In this document: one piece after another, positions 26,022-35,080 of the stretch
How positions within the stretch are numbered: the first letter of the stretch is position 1
Layout of the letters: each line of letters begins with the position of its first letter
Assembly: GCA_017424235.1 (NCBI GenBank)
Contig: JAFPAQ010000195.1
Coordinates: forward strand, 1-41,161
Length of the DNA stretch: 41,161 nt
Reading direction: 5' to 3'
Source of the DNA: Lachnospiraceae bacterium
GTDB lineage: Bacteria; Bacillota; Clostridia; Lachnospirales; Lachnospiraceae
The notes under the pieces: generated by a model
Databases searched by the model: none
Told to the model about the DNA's origin: nothing
What the model saw: only the letters and a program-made list of their open reading frames with translations
Translations under genes and position numbers: made by a program

Positions 26022-28037
26022 ATGTTAAGGAACAGGAAAATGAAGACAGTGATTACGAGTTGTATTGCGATTATTGCAGTTATATGTATATCATGCCTAT
26101 ATATAATGCAGAACCAGAATACAACATCAGTAATGAGAAAAGTTGCAACTAATCATATGCTGACAGCATTGGATGCCCAGGCAAATATGATACGTCAGTA
26201 TGTTGACAATGCTGAGAGATTACTCAGAGAATATGGTTCGGCACATGAAATAAAAGCAGTTATGGAAAAACCGACAGATAAAGAATGTCAGAAGCTTGCA
26301 CAGGAATATACAGAGAGATTTACCGAAAATCTGGTAAGCTGGGAAGGGGTATATGCAAGTAACTGGAATACTACAGTACTTGCACATTCGTCAAAGGATG
26401 CTGTTGGAATGACAACAAGAACCGGCGATTCACTTGCACCGTATCTTAGTACAATGACAGATACTCCGGATGGATTTTATAATGGTGGTGTTTATCTGTC
26501 GCCGGTTTCAGGAGTAATGATATTAAATATGCGCATGGCGATATTTAATGACAGAGGTACTCCAATTGGATTGGTTGGTGGTGTTCCATATATAAGTGGA
26601 TTAAGGGATATATTATATGATTTTTCTGTTTCCGGACTTGAACAAGCTACTTATTCTATATTAGACAGTGATTCAAGGGTATATGTCATTGATGATATTG
26701 AGGCAAATATCGCTAAGAATGTAGAGGATTCAACATTATCATCAGTGTTAGATAAGGTGGCAAATGGTGCTTCATCCGGTACTATTGAATATAAAAAAGG
26801 AAAAGACTCTTATTTAATGTGTTATAAGAGTTTGCCGGAGTATCATCTTGTGCTTACCATGAGTGATAGTACAGAACATGTATTTAGTGAGAGCAGGAAT
26901 GTTTCCAAAAAGCTTTTTAGTTATTGTGTTATAGTTTTGATTATTATTTTAATAGCAATTTATTTTGTGTCAGGAGTGATAACAGGACCGCTTAAAAATA
27001 TTGAAGAAGCAGTTAATGATCTCGGAAACTTGTCACTTAAAAAGAATGATTCTATTCAGAGCTATGTCGGTACTAATAGTGAGATTGGCAAAATGGCAAC
27101 ATCTGTTAATAATCTTACTAATGTATGGGGAGATATGATGGAGTCAATAAACGCATCTGTTAACAGTATTGCGGCAGGTGATTTCAGACAAAAGCTCTCA
27201 TGTAATTACGAAGGAGAGTTTAAAGTACTTGCAGATTCACTCAATTCAATAGTTATAAGTATGGAAAGTACTTTATACAGGATTAATAAGTATACGAATA
27301 ATTTTGCAGATGGCAGTGAAGCATTTGACAGAGCAGCACATGCGCTGGCAAATGATACAACCAGTCAGGCAAGTGCAGTAACACAGGTAACTGCTACAAT
27401 TCAGGATATTTCAGACAGAATTAATGAAAACGCAAGCAATTCCAATGATGCTAACCAAAAAATGCAGGGCGTCCAGCAGATGCTTATCAAGAGCAGTGAT
27501 GACATAAATGAACTGGCTAAAGCAATGGAAATGATTCAGGAGGATGCTGATCAGATTAACAGTATTGCAAAGACAATGCAGGATATTGCGTCTACTACAA
27601 AGCTATTATCAATGAATGCTTCAGTTGAGGCATCGAGAGCCGGTCAGGCAGGACAAGGCTTTAATATTGTGGCAATGGAGATAAGAAGTCTATCGGAACA
27701 GTGTAGCAAGGCAACAAAGGAAACTACTGAGCTAATTGAAAGAACAAGAAAGAATGTAAATAACAGTATGGAATATTTAAATGCTACTGTTGATTCAATA
27801 AAAGCAGTTTCTAAGGACAGCAAAAATGCAGGAAAACTTGTTGGAAAGATTTCAAATGCTACAACTGAGCAGGCAAAAGCCATTTGTCAGGTAAGTGAAG
27901 CATTACAGCAGATATCAGACATTACCCAGAACAATTCTACGACAGCGGTAGAATGTGCACAGGTAAGTGAAGATATGAAATCAAAAGCACAAAAGTTAAA
28001 GAATATACTTAGTGGATTTTACTTTTCAAATATGTAA
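26022..28037 (+). CDS. Methyl-accepting chemotaxis protein
   Basis: A 671-aa transmembrane chemoreceptor. The ATG at 26022 is preferred because GGGGGA lies about 5 bases upstream; an ATG at 26010 overlaps that site. One membrane helix at about 7-29 is followed by an extracellular dCache-like sensor domain (with DGFYNGGVYLSP and MRMAIF). A second helix lies at about 297-320, then HAMP and a coiled-coil signalling domain. The CheA/CheW-contact hairpin is recognisable as MNASVEASRAGQAGQGFNIV followed by AMEIRSLSEQ. It ends in a short FYFSNM without a CheR-docking pentapeptide. Placed between xylan genes, it may steer the cell to sugars or phenolics released from hemicellulose (inference). It is a single-gene transcript bounded by terminators. 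Confidence 0.95.
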   Translation: MLRNRKMKTVITSCIAIIAVICISCLYIMQNQNTTSVMRKVATNHMLTALDAQANMIRQYVDNAERLLREYGSAHEIKAVMEKPTDKECQKLAQEYTERFTENLVSWEGVYASNWNTTVLAHSSKDAVGMTTRTGDSLAPYLSTMTDTPDGFYNGGVYLSPVSGVMILNMRMAIFNDRGTPIGLVGGVPYISGLRDILYDFSVSGLEQATYSILDSDSRVYVIDDIEANIAKNVEDSTLSSVLDKVANGASSGTIEYKKGKDSYLMCYKSLPEYHLVLTMSDSTEHVFSESRNVSKKLFSYCVIVLIIILIAIYFVSGVITGPLKNIEEAVNDLGNLSLKKNDSIQSYVGTNSEIGKMATSVNNLTNVWGDMMESINASVNSIAAGDFRQKLSCNYEGEFKVLADSLNSIVISMESTLYRINKYTNNFADGSEAFDRAAHALANDTTSQASAVTQVTATIQDISDRINENASNSNDANQKMQGVQQMLIKSSDDINELAKAMEMIQEDADQINSIAKTMQDIASTTKLLSMNASVEASRAGQAGQGFNIVAMEIRSLSEQCSKATKETTELIERTRKNVNNSMEYLNATVDSIKAVSKDSKNAGKLVGKISNATTEQAKAICQVSEALQQISDITQNNSTTAVECAQVSEDMKSKAQKLKNILSGFYFSNM

Positions 28038-28041
28038 ATAA

Positions 28042-28085
28042 AAAAATCGAATGCACAAAGCATGCTGCTTTTGCATTCGATTTTT
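28042..28085. terminator. Bidirectional-looking terminator after the chemoreceptor
   Basis: A nearly continuous stem pairs 28042-28062 with 28066-28085, with one bulged base (28056), a 3-base loop and terminal A-run/T-run. Confidence 0.93.
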
Positions 28086-28255
28086 AATTTATAAGAAGTG
28101 TATATTAAATTATATGAAAATGCGATTGGATTATTGTTTTTTTAGCAAAAAATGCATTGCAAGAAAGCACAGAATGATAAGAAAAAAACTCTTAAATAAA
28201 TGATAATAGTACTATACAAAAGACTTAGAAGCAAAGTAACTGTTAAGTTATGTAT

Positions 28256-28276
28256 TAGTTACAAATGAGGTAACTA
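28256..28276. promoter_or_regulatory. 21-bp hyphenated palindrome upstream of the esterase operon
   Basis: TAGTTAC, a 7-base gap and GTAACTA, 48 bases ahead of the esterase ATG. A smaller palindrome (TAACT, 4 bases, AGTTA) lies just upstream at 28237-28250. Position and symmetry fit a dimeric regulator site, but AT-rich sequence makes chance occurrence possible. Confidence 0.4.
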
Positions 28277-28324
28277 TTCACAACCATTATTTCGCGATAA
28301 TAATAATTTTAGGAGGAGTTAAGA

Positions 28325-30040
28325 ATGAAAGGACCAGCAGCACCAAAGGATGCAGAAGAAAAGAAACCAAGTTTTTATATAATGAGAGGAAAGCAGATTG
28401 CAGGAGCACCTGTTTCAGAGGATAAGGGTGTACAGTTTATCTATTTAAATGATGGAAGGTTGCTTAGCAGTGCTAAACTTGTAGGCAATATTTCAGATGA
28501 AAATATTATGGAACTGCTCAAAACAACAGAAGGCTTTAGAAAGCTTGTTTATGCTATCGGTATAAGTGTAGAAGCACAGGACATGGATCAGAATGTTGAT
28601 TTTGTTTTTCAAATGTATGGAAAGACAGATATGTATGGCGGCGGAACTAATGTAAAGGCCACTGTAAAAGCAGATGGAATGGAAAAAATAGTAAAGTTAT
28701 CTGAATGTGAATGGTCAGATGATGATAAGGAGCCTGGACAGATTCGTTTTGAGTTTGCAAAGCCAGGTATTCAGGCGATTGCCGCAGTTAGATTTTACCT
28801 AAATGATGGATATACAGCACCTGAACCTGAAGAAGAGAAGGAAGTTGATTTTGAGAGTAGTGTATATGCTGAAATGCTTGATAAGTCAATTATGCAGACC
28901 GGAAATAATACAAGAATTAAAAAAGCTATTGAAAAAGCAAGAAACGGTGAGGATGTAACAATTGCATTTATAGGTGGTTCCATTACACAGGGTGCAGGAG
29001 CAGTTCCAATAAATACTAAGTGCTACGCATACAAAACTTTTGAGAATTTCTGCAAATATCTTGGCAAATCAACAGATGAAAATATTCATTTTGTTAAGGC
29101 TGGAATTGGTGGAACCCCATCTGAGCTTGGAATGATAAGATATGAGAGAGATGTCCTAAGATATGGAAATGTTACACCGGACATTGTTGTTGTGGAGTTT
29201 GCTGTAAATGATGCAGGAGATGAAACAAATGGTGAATGCTATGATTCGCTTGTAAGAAAAATCTACATGTCAGAAAACAAACCGGCAGTGATACTTCTTT
29301 TTTCTGTATTTGCAGATGACTACAATCTTCAGGACAGACTTAAAGTAGTAGGTGAAACCTACAAGCTCCCAATGGTAAGCTTAAAAAATTGTGTTACAGA
29401 GCAGTTTTATAAGAAAGCTGAGGAAGGCAGACTTATAAGCAAGAATCAGTATTTTTATGATTGCTTTCATCCTACAAATACAGGACATGTGATTATGTCA
29501 GACTGCCTTATGCATGTAATAAAGGCAATAGACGATTTAGAAGCTGACGATTCGGACTTTGACATTTCTAATATTAAGGCTCCACATGGAGATGAATTTG
29601 CAGGTGTAAGACTTATTGATAAGAAAGAAATAAATGACAATCGTGTCAGTGTTGTCTTAAATGTATCCTGCGGTGATTTTTCGGATATAGACGAATTACT
29701 TCAGACAGCTGAGATGGATACCGACTTGCATGGAACAAAACAGTTCCCATATAACTGGATGCACAAAAAAGGAAATAAACCATTTGAAATGGATATAAAA
29801 TGCTCTGCATTATTAATGATAAACAAAGACTCAGGAGAACCTGATGCCGGATGTGCAGAGGTTTATGTTGATGGAGAGAAAGTACTTTTTGTAGATCCAA
29901 AGGTAGTTGGATGGACTCACTGTAATCCTCTTATCTGTTTTAGAGGAAGGGAGAACAAGGTATATCATGTTGAAGTGAGAATGCAGCCGGGAGATGAAGA
30001 TAAAGACTTCACAATACTTGGATTTGGGTATGTTGAATAG
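28325..30040 (+). CDS. Cytoplasmic SGNH carbohydrate esterase, three-domain
   Basis: A 571-aa protein with AGGAGGAG 6 bases before the ATG. An N-terminal beta-sandwich (about 15-160) precedes a central SGNH hydrolase domain. Ser219 lies in FIGGSITQGAG (block I); the Gly of GIGGTPSE and the Asn of VEFAVND provide the oxyanion hole; Asp379 and His382 (DCFHP) complete the triad. A beta-rich C-terminal domain follows (about 410-571). There is no signal peptide. The partner gene encodes GH115, so removal of acetyl groups from imported glucuronoxylan fragments is the likely job. The CE family is not assigned: CE2, CE17 and CE20 members combine SGNH with beta domains, and I cannot separate them by eye. 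Confidence 0.85.
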   Translation: MKGPAAPKDAEEKKPSFYIMRGKQIAGAPVSEDKGVQFIYLNDGRLLSSAKLVGNISDENIMELLKTTEGFRKLVYAIGISVEAQDMDQNVDFVFQMYGKTDMYGGGTNVKATVKADGMEKIVKLSECEWSDDDKEPGQIRFEFAKPGIQAIAAVRFYLNDGYTAPEPEEEKEVDFESSVYAEMLDKSIMQTGNNTRIKKAIEKARNGEDVTIAFIGGSITQGAGAVPINTKCYAYKTFENFCKYLGKSTDENIHFVKAGIGGTPSELGMIRYERDVLRYGNVTPDIVVVEFAVNDAGDETNGECYDSLVRKIYMSENKPAVILLFSVFADDYNLQDRLKVVGETYKLPMVSLKNCVTEQFYKKAEEGRLISKNQYFYDCFHPTNTGHVIMSDCLMHVIKAIDDLEADDSDFDISNIKAPHGDEFAGVRLIDKKEINDNRVSVVLNVSCGDFSDIDELLQTAEMDTDLHGTKQFPYNWMHKKGNKPFEMDIKCSALLMINKDSGEPDAGCAEVYVDGEKVLFVDPKVVGWTHCNPLICFRGRENKVYHVEVRMQPGDEDKDFTILGFGYVE

Positions 30041-30108
30041 AATGAACTCTTATAAAGTCGTATACTAAAAAAATTAAGGTATTATTTATAGTTAAAAGAG
30101 GATAAAAA

Positions 30109-33039
30109 ATGAGTAATATGAAGATAGAAAACAGCATACCTATTATTGTCGAGACTAATGGGTATGAAGGTGTGAAAAGAATTGCCGAGGCAGTTGCAGG
30201 GGATTTTGAGAAGGTAACAGGTAAAAAGCCTGAGTGCATTTCTCAAAATGATTCAGACAAGCTTTCTTCACAGGTCATATTATGTGCAACTTTAGGAAAA
30301 AGTGATTTAGTTGACAAGCTTATTGAAGAAGGAAAGATAACAGTAGATGAGATAAATGGAAAAAGAGAAGTATTTATGATAAAGCTTATCAAAAAACCTT
30401 TTGAAAACTGTGATAATGGATTGAGGAATGTAGATGATTTAGTGCTTATCTGTGGTAGTGATAAACGTGGAACCATTTATGGAATGTTTACTTTATCAGA
30501 ATATATTGGTGTCACAGTGCTTACTTACTGGGGAGATTCAGCACCTCTTCATAAGGATGTAATAGAAATAAATCATGATATTGAGCAGATTTCAAAGGAA
30601 CCCAGTGTAAGATATAGAGGTTTTTTCATTAATGATGAGTGGCCATGCTTTGGAAACTGGGTAGTTGAACATTTTGGTGGATTTAACGCAAAGGCGTATA
30701 AAGAGGTCTTTGAATTTCTGCTTCGTATGAAAGGAAACTATCTATGGCCTGCAATGTGGAGTGCATCCTTTCCAATTGATGGACCGGAAGGACTTAATGA
30801 AGAGCTTGCGGATATATATGGTGTTGTGATGGGGTATTCACATCATGAACCATGTCTTAGAGCAAGTGAAGAGTGGGATAAAGTAAGAGGTGTAGATACT
30901 AAGTATGGAAATGAATGGAATTTCTACACAAATGAGAAAGGTCTTTTAAACTACTGGGGCGATGCGCTTAAGAGAAGCGGAAAGTATGAGAATATTGTCA
31001 CAATAGGTATGCGTGGAGAACGTGACAGCTCAATGCTGGGAGAAAATGCTACTGTTAAGGAAAATGTCAATCTGTTAAAGGACATTATTAAAAAACAACG
31101 TGAGCTGATTGCAAAAAATGTTAATGCAAATGTAGATGAAGTACCTCAGATGATAGCCCTGTACAAAGAAGTAGAGCAGTATTTTTATGGAAATGATGTT
31201 GAGGGTGATACGATTGAGGGGCTCAAGAATTATAAAGAGCTTGAAAATGTAATCTGTATGCTTTGTGAGGATAACTTTGGCCATATGCGTACATTGCCAA
31301 CTGAAGATATCAGAAATCGTAAGGGCGGTTTCGGTATGTATTATCATCTTGATTATCATGGTGGTCCTATATCATATGAGTGGGTTGATTCAACTCCTTT
31401 ATCAAAGATATGGGAACAGATGTCTATGGCATATGAATATGGTATTAAAGACCTGTGGATAGTAAATGTCGGAGATCTCAAGCTTCATGAAGTTCCACTT
31501 ACATATTTTATGGCACTTGCATATGATTATGATAAATGGGGATATTCAAATAAGCAAAGCTATAAGGAATATACTGATTTGTGGGCAAAGAAGAATTTCC
31601 CTTCAGCAACAGAGGAACAGTTGAAAGGCATTGAAGAAGTATTTACTGAGTATATAAGAATAAACAGTCTTAGAAGACCTGAAGCTCTAAATGAAAATAT
31701 ATATAGTGCATATATAGATAATGAAGCTGACAACATGCTCAAGCTTGCACAGAAGATAGAAGCTTTGTCAGAGACCGTCTATAACAGTCTGTCAGAAGCT
31801 GACAAGCAGGCATATTACAGTATGGTTCACTTTTCTGCAAAGGCAAGTATGAATCTTATAAAGATGCATCTGTATGCTGCAAAGAACAGACATTATGCAA
31901 ATCAGGGCAGGCCGGTTGCCAACAAATATGCAGATCTTGTTAATGAATGTATTAGAAATGACAGAGAATTCATAAAGGAATTTGCAGATTTCAAGGCTGG
32001 CAAATGGAATGGAATGCAGCTTGCAGCACACATTGGTTTCACTAAGTGGAATGAAGATGGATACAAATATCCTGTTATCTGTAGAGTAGAGCCTGTTAAC
32101 AGACCAAGAATGTCTGTTTCCAAAAGAGATTCCATGAGGATTGCATGTAAAAATTATGGAGCACCGGAAGCTATTGAAGTGAAAGATTTTATGTATCCGG
32201 GTGTAGAAGAGGTAGTTATTGAAATAGCAAATGATGGTTGTGGTATTCTTGATTATGAGATTATTCCTGAAAATGGGATTTTACCGGAATGGCTTATTAT
32301 TTCAGAGTTGCAAGGTCAGGTAACGGATTTAACCCAGATAACCTTAAAATGTGATTATTCAAAGATATCGCCTCAGAATGCTTTACATGCAGAAAAGAAA
32401 GAATATGTAAGACTTCTTGTAAAAGATAATGACACGTGTGTCGCATTGGATGTTTATGCAAGAAATCTGTCCGGTGAAGGATTACCTGAAATGACATTTA
32501 TGCCATCAATCGATGGAATAATAATAGGTGCAGAGCACTTCTGTGATGCAAAGCCAACTGATACAGGAAGCTTTGAGATTATAGAGAATTATGGAAAATA
32601 TAATGCAGGTGTTAAGGTATTTCCCAGTACAGCGGTTTATGGTGAATCAGAGGATAAGCCGGAGGTTACATATAGCTTTGTAGTAGAACAGGCAGGAGAA
32701 TATGTAGTTGAGCTTTTAACAGCACCTGCAAACTCTGTTGTAAACAAGCAAAGTGTAAATGTCATGATAAGAAATGGCAAAGAATCAGATAATAAGATTG
32801 AGATAATTCCTGATAATTTCAGAGCCGGTGAGAGCAGTGATGTAAGATGGGCTATGGGTGTTCTTAACCAGATAAGGTCTTCAAAGATAAAAATGAACTT
32901 TGATAAGGGCATTAATACAATTACAATAGGTGCTCTTGAGGCAGGAGTTGTTTTAGAGAGAATAAGAATATATTCTGCTTTACGGGAGGATATATCGAAG
33001 TCATATTTAGGTCCGGATGAATCAAGGTATACTAATTAA
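30109..33039 (+). CDS. GH115 xylan alpha-1,2-glucuronidase, cytoplasmic
   Basis: A 976-aa enzyme expected to remove (4-O-methyl)glucuronic acid from internal xylose residues of xylan or long oligosaccharides. An N-terminal alpha/beta domain (about 1-150) precedes the catalytic barrel. Family-typical segments are YRGFFINDEWPCFGNW, RMKGNYLWPAMWSASF, MGYSHHEPCLRASEEW, IGMRGERDSSM and GIKDLWIVNVGDLK. C-terminal helical and beta modules reach the usual GH115 length. AGAGGA precedes the ATG. There is no signal peptide, unusual for an enzyme able to act on polymers and consistent with import of branched fragments. It lies 68 bp after the esterase gene, in the same operon. Confidence 0.93.
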   Translation: MSNMKIENSIPIIVETNGYEGVKRIAEAVAGDFEKVTGKKPECISQNDSDKLSSQVILCATLGKSDLVDKLIEEGKITVDEINGKREVFMIKLIKKPFENCDNGLRNVDDLVLICGSDKRGTIYGMFTLSEYIGVTVLTYWGDSAPLHKDVIEINHDIEQISKEPSVRYRGFFINDEWPCFGNWVVEHFGGFNAKAYKEVFEFLLRMKGNYLWPAMWSASFPIDGPEGLNEELADIYGVVMGYSHHEPCLRASEEWDKVRGVDTKYGNEWNFYTNEKGLLNYWGDALKRSGKYENIVTIGMRGERDSSMLGENATVKENVNLLKDIIKKQRELIAKNVNANVDEVPQMIALYKEVEQYFYGNDVEGDTIEGLKNYKELENVICMLCEDNFGHMRTLPTEDIRNRKGGFGMYYHLDYHGGPISYEWVDSTPLSKIWEQMSMAYEYGIKDLWIVNVGDLKLHEVPLTYFMALAYDYDKWGYSNKQSYKEYTDLWAKKNFPSATEEQLKGIEEVFTEYIRINSLRRPEALNENIYSAYIDNEADNMLKLAQKIEALSETVYNSLSEADKQAYYSMVHFSAKASMNLIKMHLYAAKNRHYANQGRPVANKYADLVNECIRNDREFIKEFADFKAGKWNGMQLAAHIGFTKWNEDGYKYPVICRVEPVNRPRMSVSKRDSMRIACKNYGAPEAIEVKDFMYPGVEEVVIEIANDGCGILDYEIIPENGILPEWLIISELQGQVTDLTQITLKCDYSKISPQNALHAEKKEYVRLLVKDNDTCVALDVYARNLSGEGLPEMTFMPSIDGIIIGAEHFCDAKPTDTGSFEIIENYGKYNAGVKVFPSTAVYGESEDKPEVTYSFVVEQAGEYVVELLTAPANSVVNKQSVNVMIRNGKESDNKIEIIPDNFRAGESSDVRWAMGVLNQIRSSKIKMNFDKGINTITIGALEAGVVLERIRIYSALREDISKSYLGPDESRYTN

Positions 33040-33058
33040 TTTATTTATTTTGTAAGAT

Positions 33059-33101
33059 TTTTTCCCGTAACTATGAAGATTATTAATGGTTACGGGAAAA
33101 A
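33059..33101. other. 13-bp inverted repeat after GH115
   Basis: Perfect 13-bp arms (33059-33071 with 33089-33101) and a 17-base loop. On both strands the T-run is on the 5' side of the stem and an A-run follows, so it is not a normal intrinsic terminator. An RNA-end stabiliser or a Rho-linked stop is possible. Confidence 0.6.
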
Positions 33102-33172
33102 GTAAATTATAAATCTATGAAAAACTAAGTTAAATAAACTGAAATAGAGATTAAAAATTTGATTAAAATTAC

Positions 33173-33200
33173 TTGAAATTAATTTAAAAAATGGTATTAT
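33173..33200 (+). promoter_or_regulatory. Promoter of the LacI/Nudix/LacX/GH36 operon
   Basis: TTGAAA (33173-33178) and TATTAT (33195-33200), 16-bp spacer, with an extended TGG just before the -10. The implied leader is about 150 bases and contains a small palindrome (AGAAC, 3 bases, GTTCT, 33256-33268) that could be an operator for the encoded repressor. Confidence 0.5.
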
Positions 33201-33360
33201 AAATATACAGTATCTTTCAATAAAATGATTTTGTATGTATAAATTGTTCCTGTGAAGAACTTAGTTCTAAATAGTTACAATAAAATATTTTAGATTAATA
33301 TTTACTTTACTGTTTCGCAGATACAAGGTTATAAAATTACAGAAAGGCATGGAAATTTAA

Positions 33361-34386
33361 ATGAGAAAGTCAGTAAGATTAGCAGACATAGCTGAGCCAT
33401 TAGGTGTAAGTACAGTTACTGTATCCAAAGCTTTATCAGGTCAAAAAGGTGTAAGTGATGAGATGCGGGAGAAAATAGTAGCTCTTGCAGATGAATTGGG
33501 CTATAGACAGCCTTCAGCAGTTAAAAAATCCTTGAGTGAGGGTAGTTATAATATTGGTGTTTTAATGCATGAAAAATATTTTGATAAATATGCTTCGTTT
33601 TATATGCAGATATATCAGCAGATAACTGTTAAGGCCGGGTTAAAAAACAGTTTCACTTTGCTCGAAACTGTAAATAGTGATATGGAAAGAGCCTTGGAAA
33701 TGCCGAAAATAATTCAGGAGAAAAAAGTTCAGGGATTTATAGTGATAGGACGTCTTGATGACAAATATATTAAACATCTTGAGAAAAGTTCAAATATGCC
33801 TGTAATATATGTAGATTTCTTTAGTGATACAAATAAATGTGATGCAGTAATATCTGATAATTTTTATGGTGCATATACGCTTACAAGTTACCTTATTGAA
33901 AAGGGACATCGAGATATTGCATATGTAGGTACAGTTTTGTCTACGGCTTCTATAACTGATCGCTATCTTGGATATGTTAAAGCCTTAATGGAAAACGGTA
34001 TAGCTATAAGAGATGATTGGAAAATAGATGACAGACATATTGAAACAGGAAAAGTTGATGAAGAAAGGCTTATAAAATTACCTGAAGATATGCCTACTGC
34101 TTTTTTCTGCAATTGTGATCTGGTCGCAAGTATGCTAATTCGTAAATTGCAGAATAAAGGATATAGAGTACCGGAGGATATTTCTGTTGTAGGATATGAT
34201 AATTATCTTTATCCCGGACTATGTAATGTGAATATAACAACCTATGAAGTTGATATAAAGGAAATGGCAAGAAAAGCTGTAGATAATCTTATAGATAAGA
34301 TAAAGGGAATAAAAGGCAGAGAAAGTGTCAGTATTATAGAAGGACATCTTGTTGAAAAGGACAGTGTAAAAAATCTGGTACTTTGA
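33361..34386 (+). CDS. LacI-family transcriptional repressor
   Basis: A 341-aa regulator. The N-terminal helix-turn-helix LADIAEPLGVSTVTVSKALS (residues 6-25) and hinge are typical. A periplasmic-binding-protein-like sugar-sensing domain follows, with GFIVIGRLDD, RGHRDIAYVG-like EKGHRDIAYVG and the C-terminal VVGYDNYLYPGLCNVNITTYEVD. AAAGG lies 14 bases before the ATG, which is weak. First gene of a four-gene operon with a Nudix hydrolase, a mutarotase and alpha-galactosidase, so it probably represses its own operon until a galactoside or related sugar binds. The ligand is inferred only from neighbours. Confidence 0.93.
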   Translation: MRKSVRLADIAEPLGVSTVTVSKALSGQKGVSDEMREKIVALADELGYRQPSAVKKSLSEGSYNIGVLMHEKYFDKYASFYMQIYQQITVKAGLKNSFTLLETVNSDMERALEMPKIIQEKKVQGFIVIGRLDDKYIKHLEKSSNMPVIYVDFFSDTNKCDAVISDNFYGAYTLTSYLIEKGHRDIAYVGTVLSTASITDRYLGYVKALMENGIAIRDDWKIDDRHIETGKVDEERLIKLPEDMPTAFFCNCDLVASMLIRKLQNKGYRVPEDISVVGYDNYLYPGLCNVNITTYEVDIKEMARKAVDNLIDKIKGIKGRESVSIIEGHLVEKDSVKNLVL

Positions 34387-34407
34387 TTATAAGAATGGAG
34401 TGTGAAT

Positions 34408-35019
34408 TTGAAGAAATATACCAAAATACACAGGTTATCTGATAATAAATTTCTTAATCTTTTTAAGCTTGATGCACTTACAGATAAAGGAAGGGCTTTT
34501 GATTATTTTTTTGTTTCAAGAAGAAAAGAGGACAAAATAAAGCTTTTAACTAAGGATTTGTCGGCAGAGGGTGTAGTAATATATCCAATATTAAAGGACG
34601 AACCGGATAAGATAGTTATGATCAGACAGTACAGATATCCACTGGATGAATACATATATGAACTTCCGGCTGGGCTTATTGATGATGGTGAAACACCTCA
34701 GATGGCGGCTGTTCGTGAACTTAAGGAAGAAACAGGATTTGATTTTGAAATATATCAGGGAGGAAATCCTGCTTTTAGACGTCCGTTTTTTATGGGTGCC
34801 GGATTTACAGATGAGAGTTGCAATGCGATATTTGGATATGCAAAAGGTACTATTAGTCGTGATGACTTGGAGGATACAGAGACGATACAGGTACTTGTTG
34901 TTGATAAAACAGAGGCTGCGAGAATTCTTCGCGAGGAAAGGGTTTCACTAAGAGCAGCATATTTGTTGATTAATTTTGTTAATTCAGATGCAGCTTGTCC
35001 ATTCAAATTTTTGGATTGA
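34408..35019 (+). CDS. Nudix hydrolase, ADP-ribose pyrophosphatase-like
   Basis: About 203 aa. A TTG at 34408 is preferred as start because GGAG lies 7 bases upstream; the GTG at 34402 is only 1 base from it. The Nudix box is intact: GLIDDGETPQMAAV followed by RELKEETGF, with all glutamates of the metal site. Length and a beta-rich N-terminus (EGVVIYPILKDEPDKIVMIR) resemble ADP-ribose pyrophosphatases (NudF type). The gene is 21 bp after the LacI gene and 61 bp before the mutarotase. A sugar-nucleotide such as UDP- or ADP-sugar is an alternative substrate given the operon. Confidence 0.88.
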   Translation: MKKYTKIHRLSDNKFLNLFKLDALTDKGRAFDYFFVSRRKEDKIKLLTKDLSAEGVVIYPILKDEPDKIVMIRQYRYPLDEYIYELPAGLIDDGETPQMAAVRELKEETGFDFEIYQGGNPAFRRPFFMGAGFTDESCNAIFGYAKGTISRDDLEDTETIQVLVVDKTEAARILREERVSLRAAYLLINFVNSDAACPFKFLD

Positions 35020-35080
35020 ATCATCTAAAGGGAGATATTAAAGGATTATTTTGGTCGTGAAAACGATAAAGGAGAGAGAA

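Larger units (their letters stand above)
33040..33360. other. Intergenic region ahead of the LacI gene
   Basis: 321 bp, very AT-rich. It holds the inverted repeat at 33059-33101, the promoter at 33173-33200 and the small palindrome at 33256-33268. No small gene with a convincing ribosome site was found. Confidence 0.6.

Noticed and set aside
33059..33101. Intrinsic terminator
   Set aside because: The T-run precedes the stem and A-rich sequence follows on both strands.
28200..33300. TAGTTAC as a shared operator motif
   Set aside because: The same heptamer occurs after the GH3 stop and in other AT-rich gaps without symmetry, so chance is likely.
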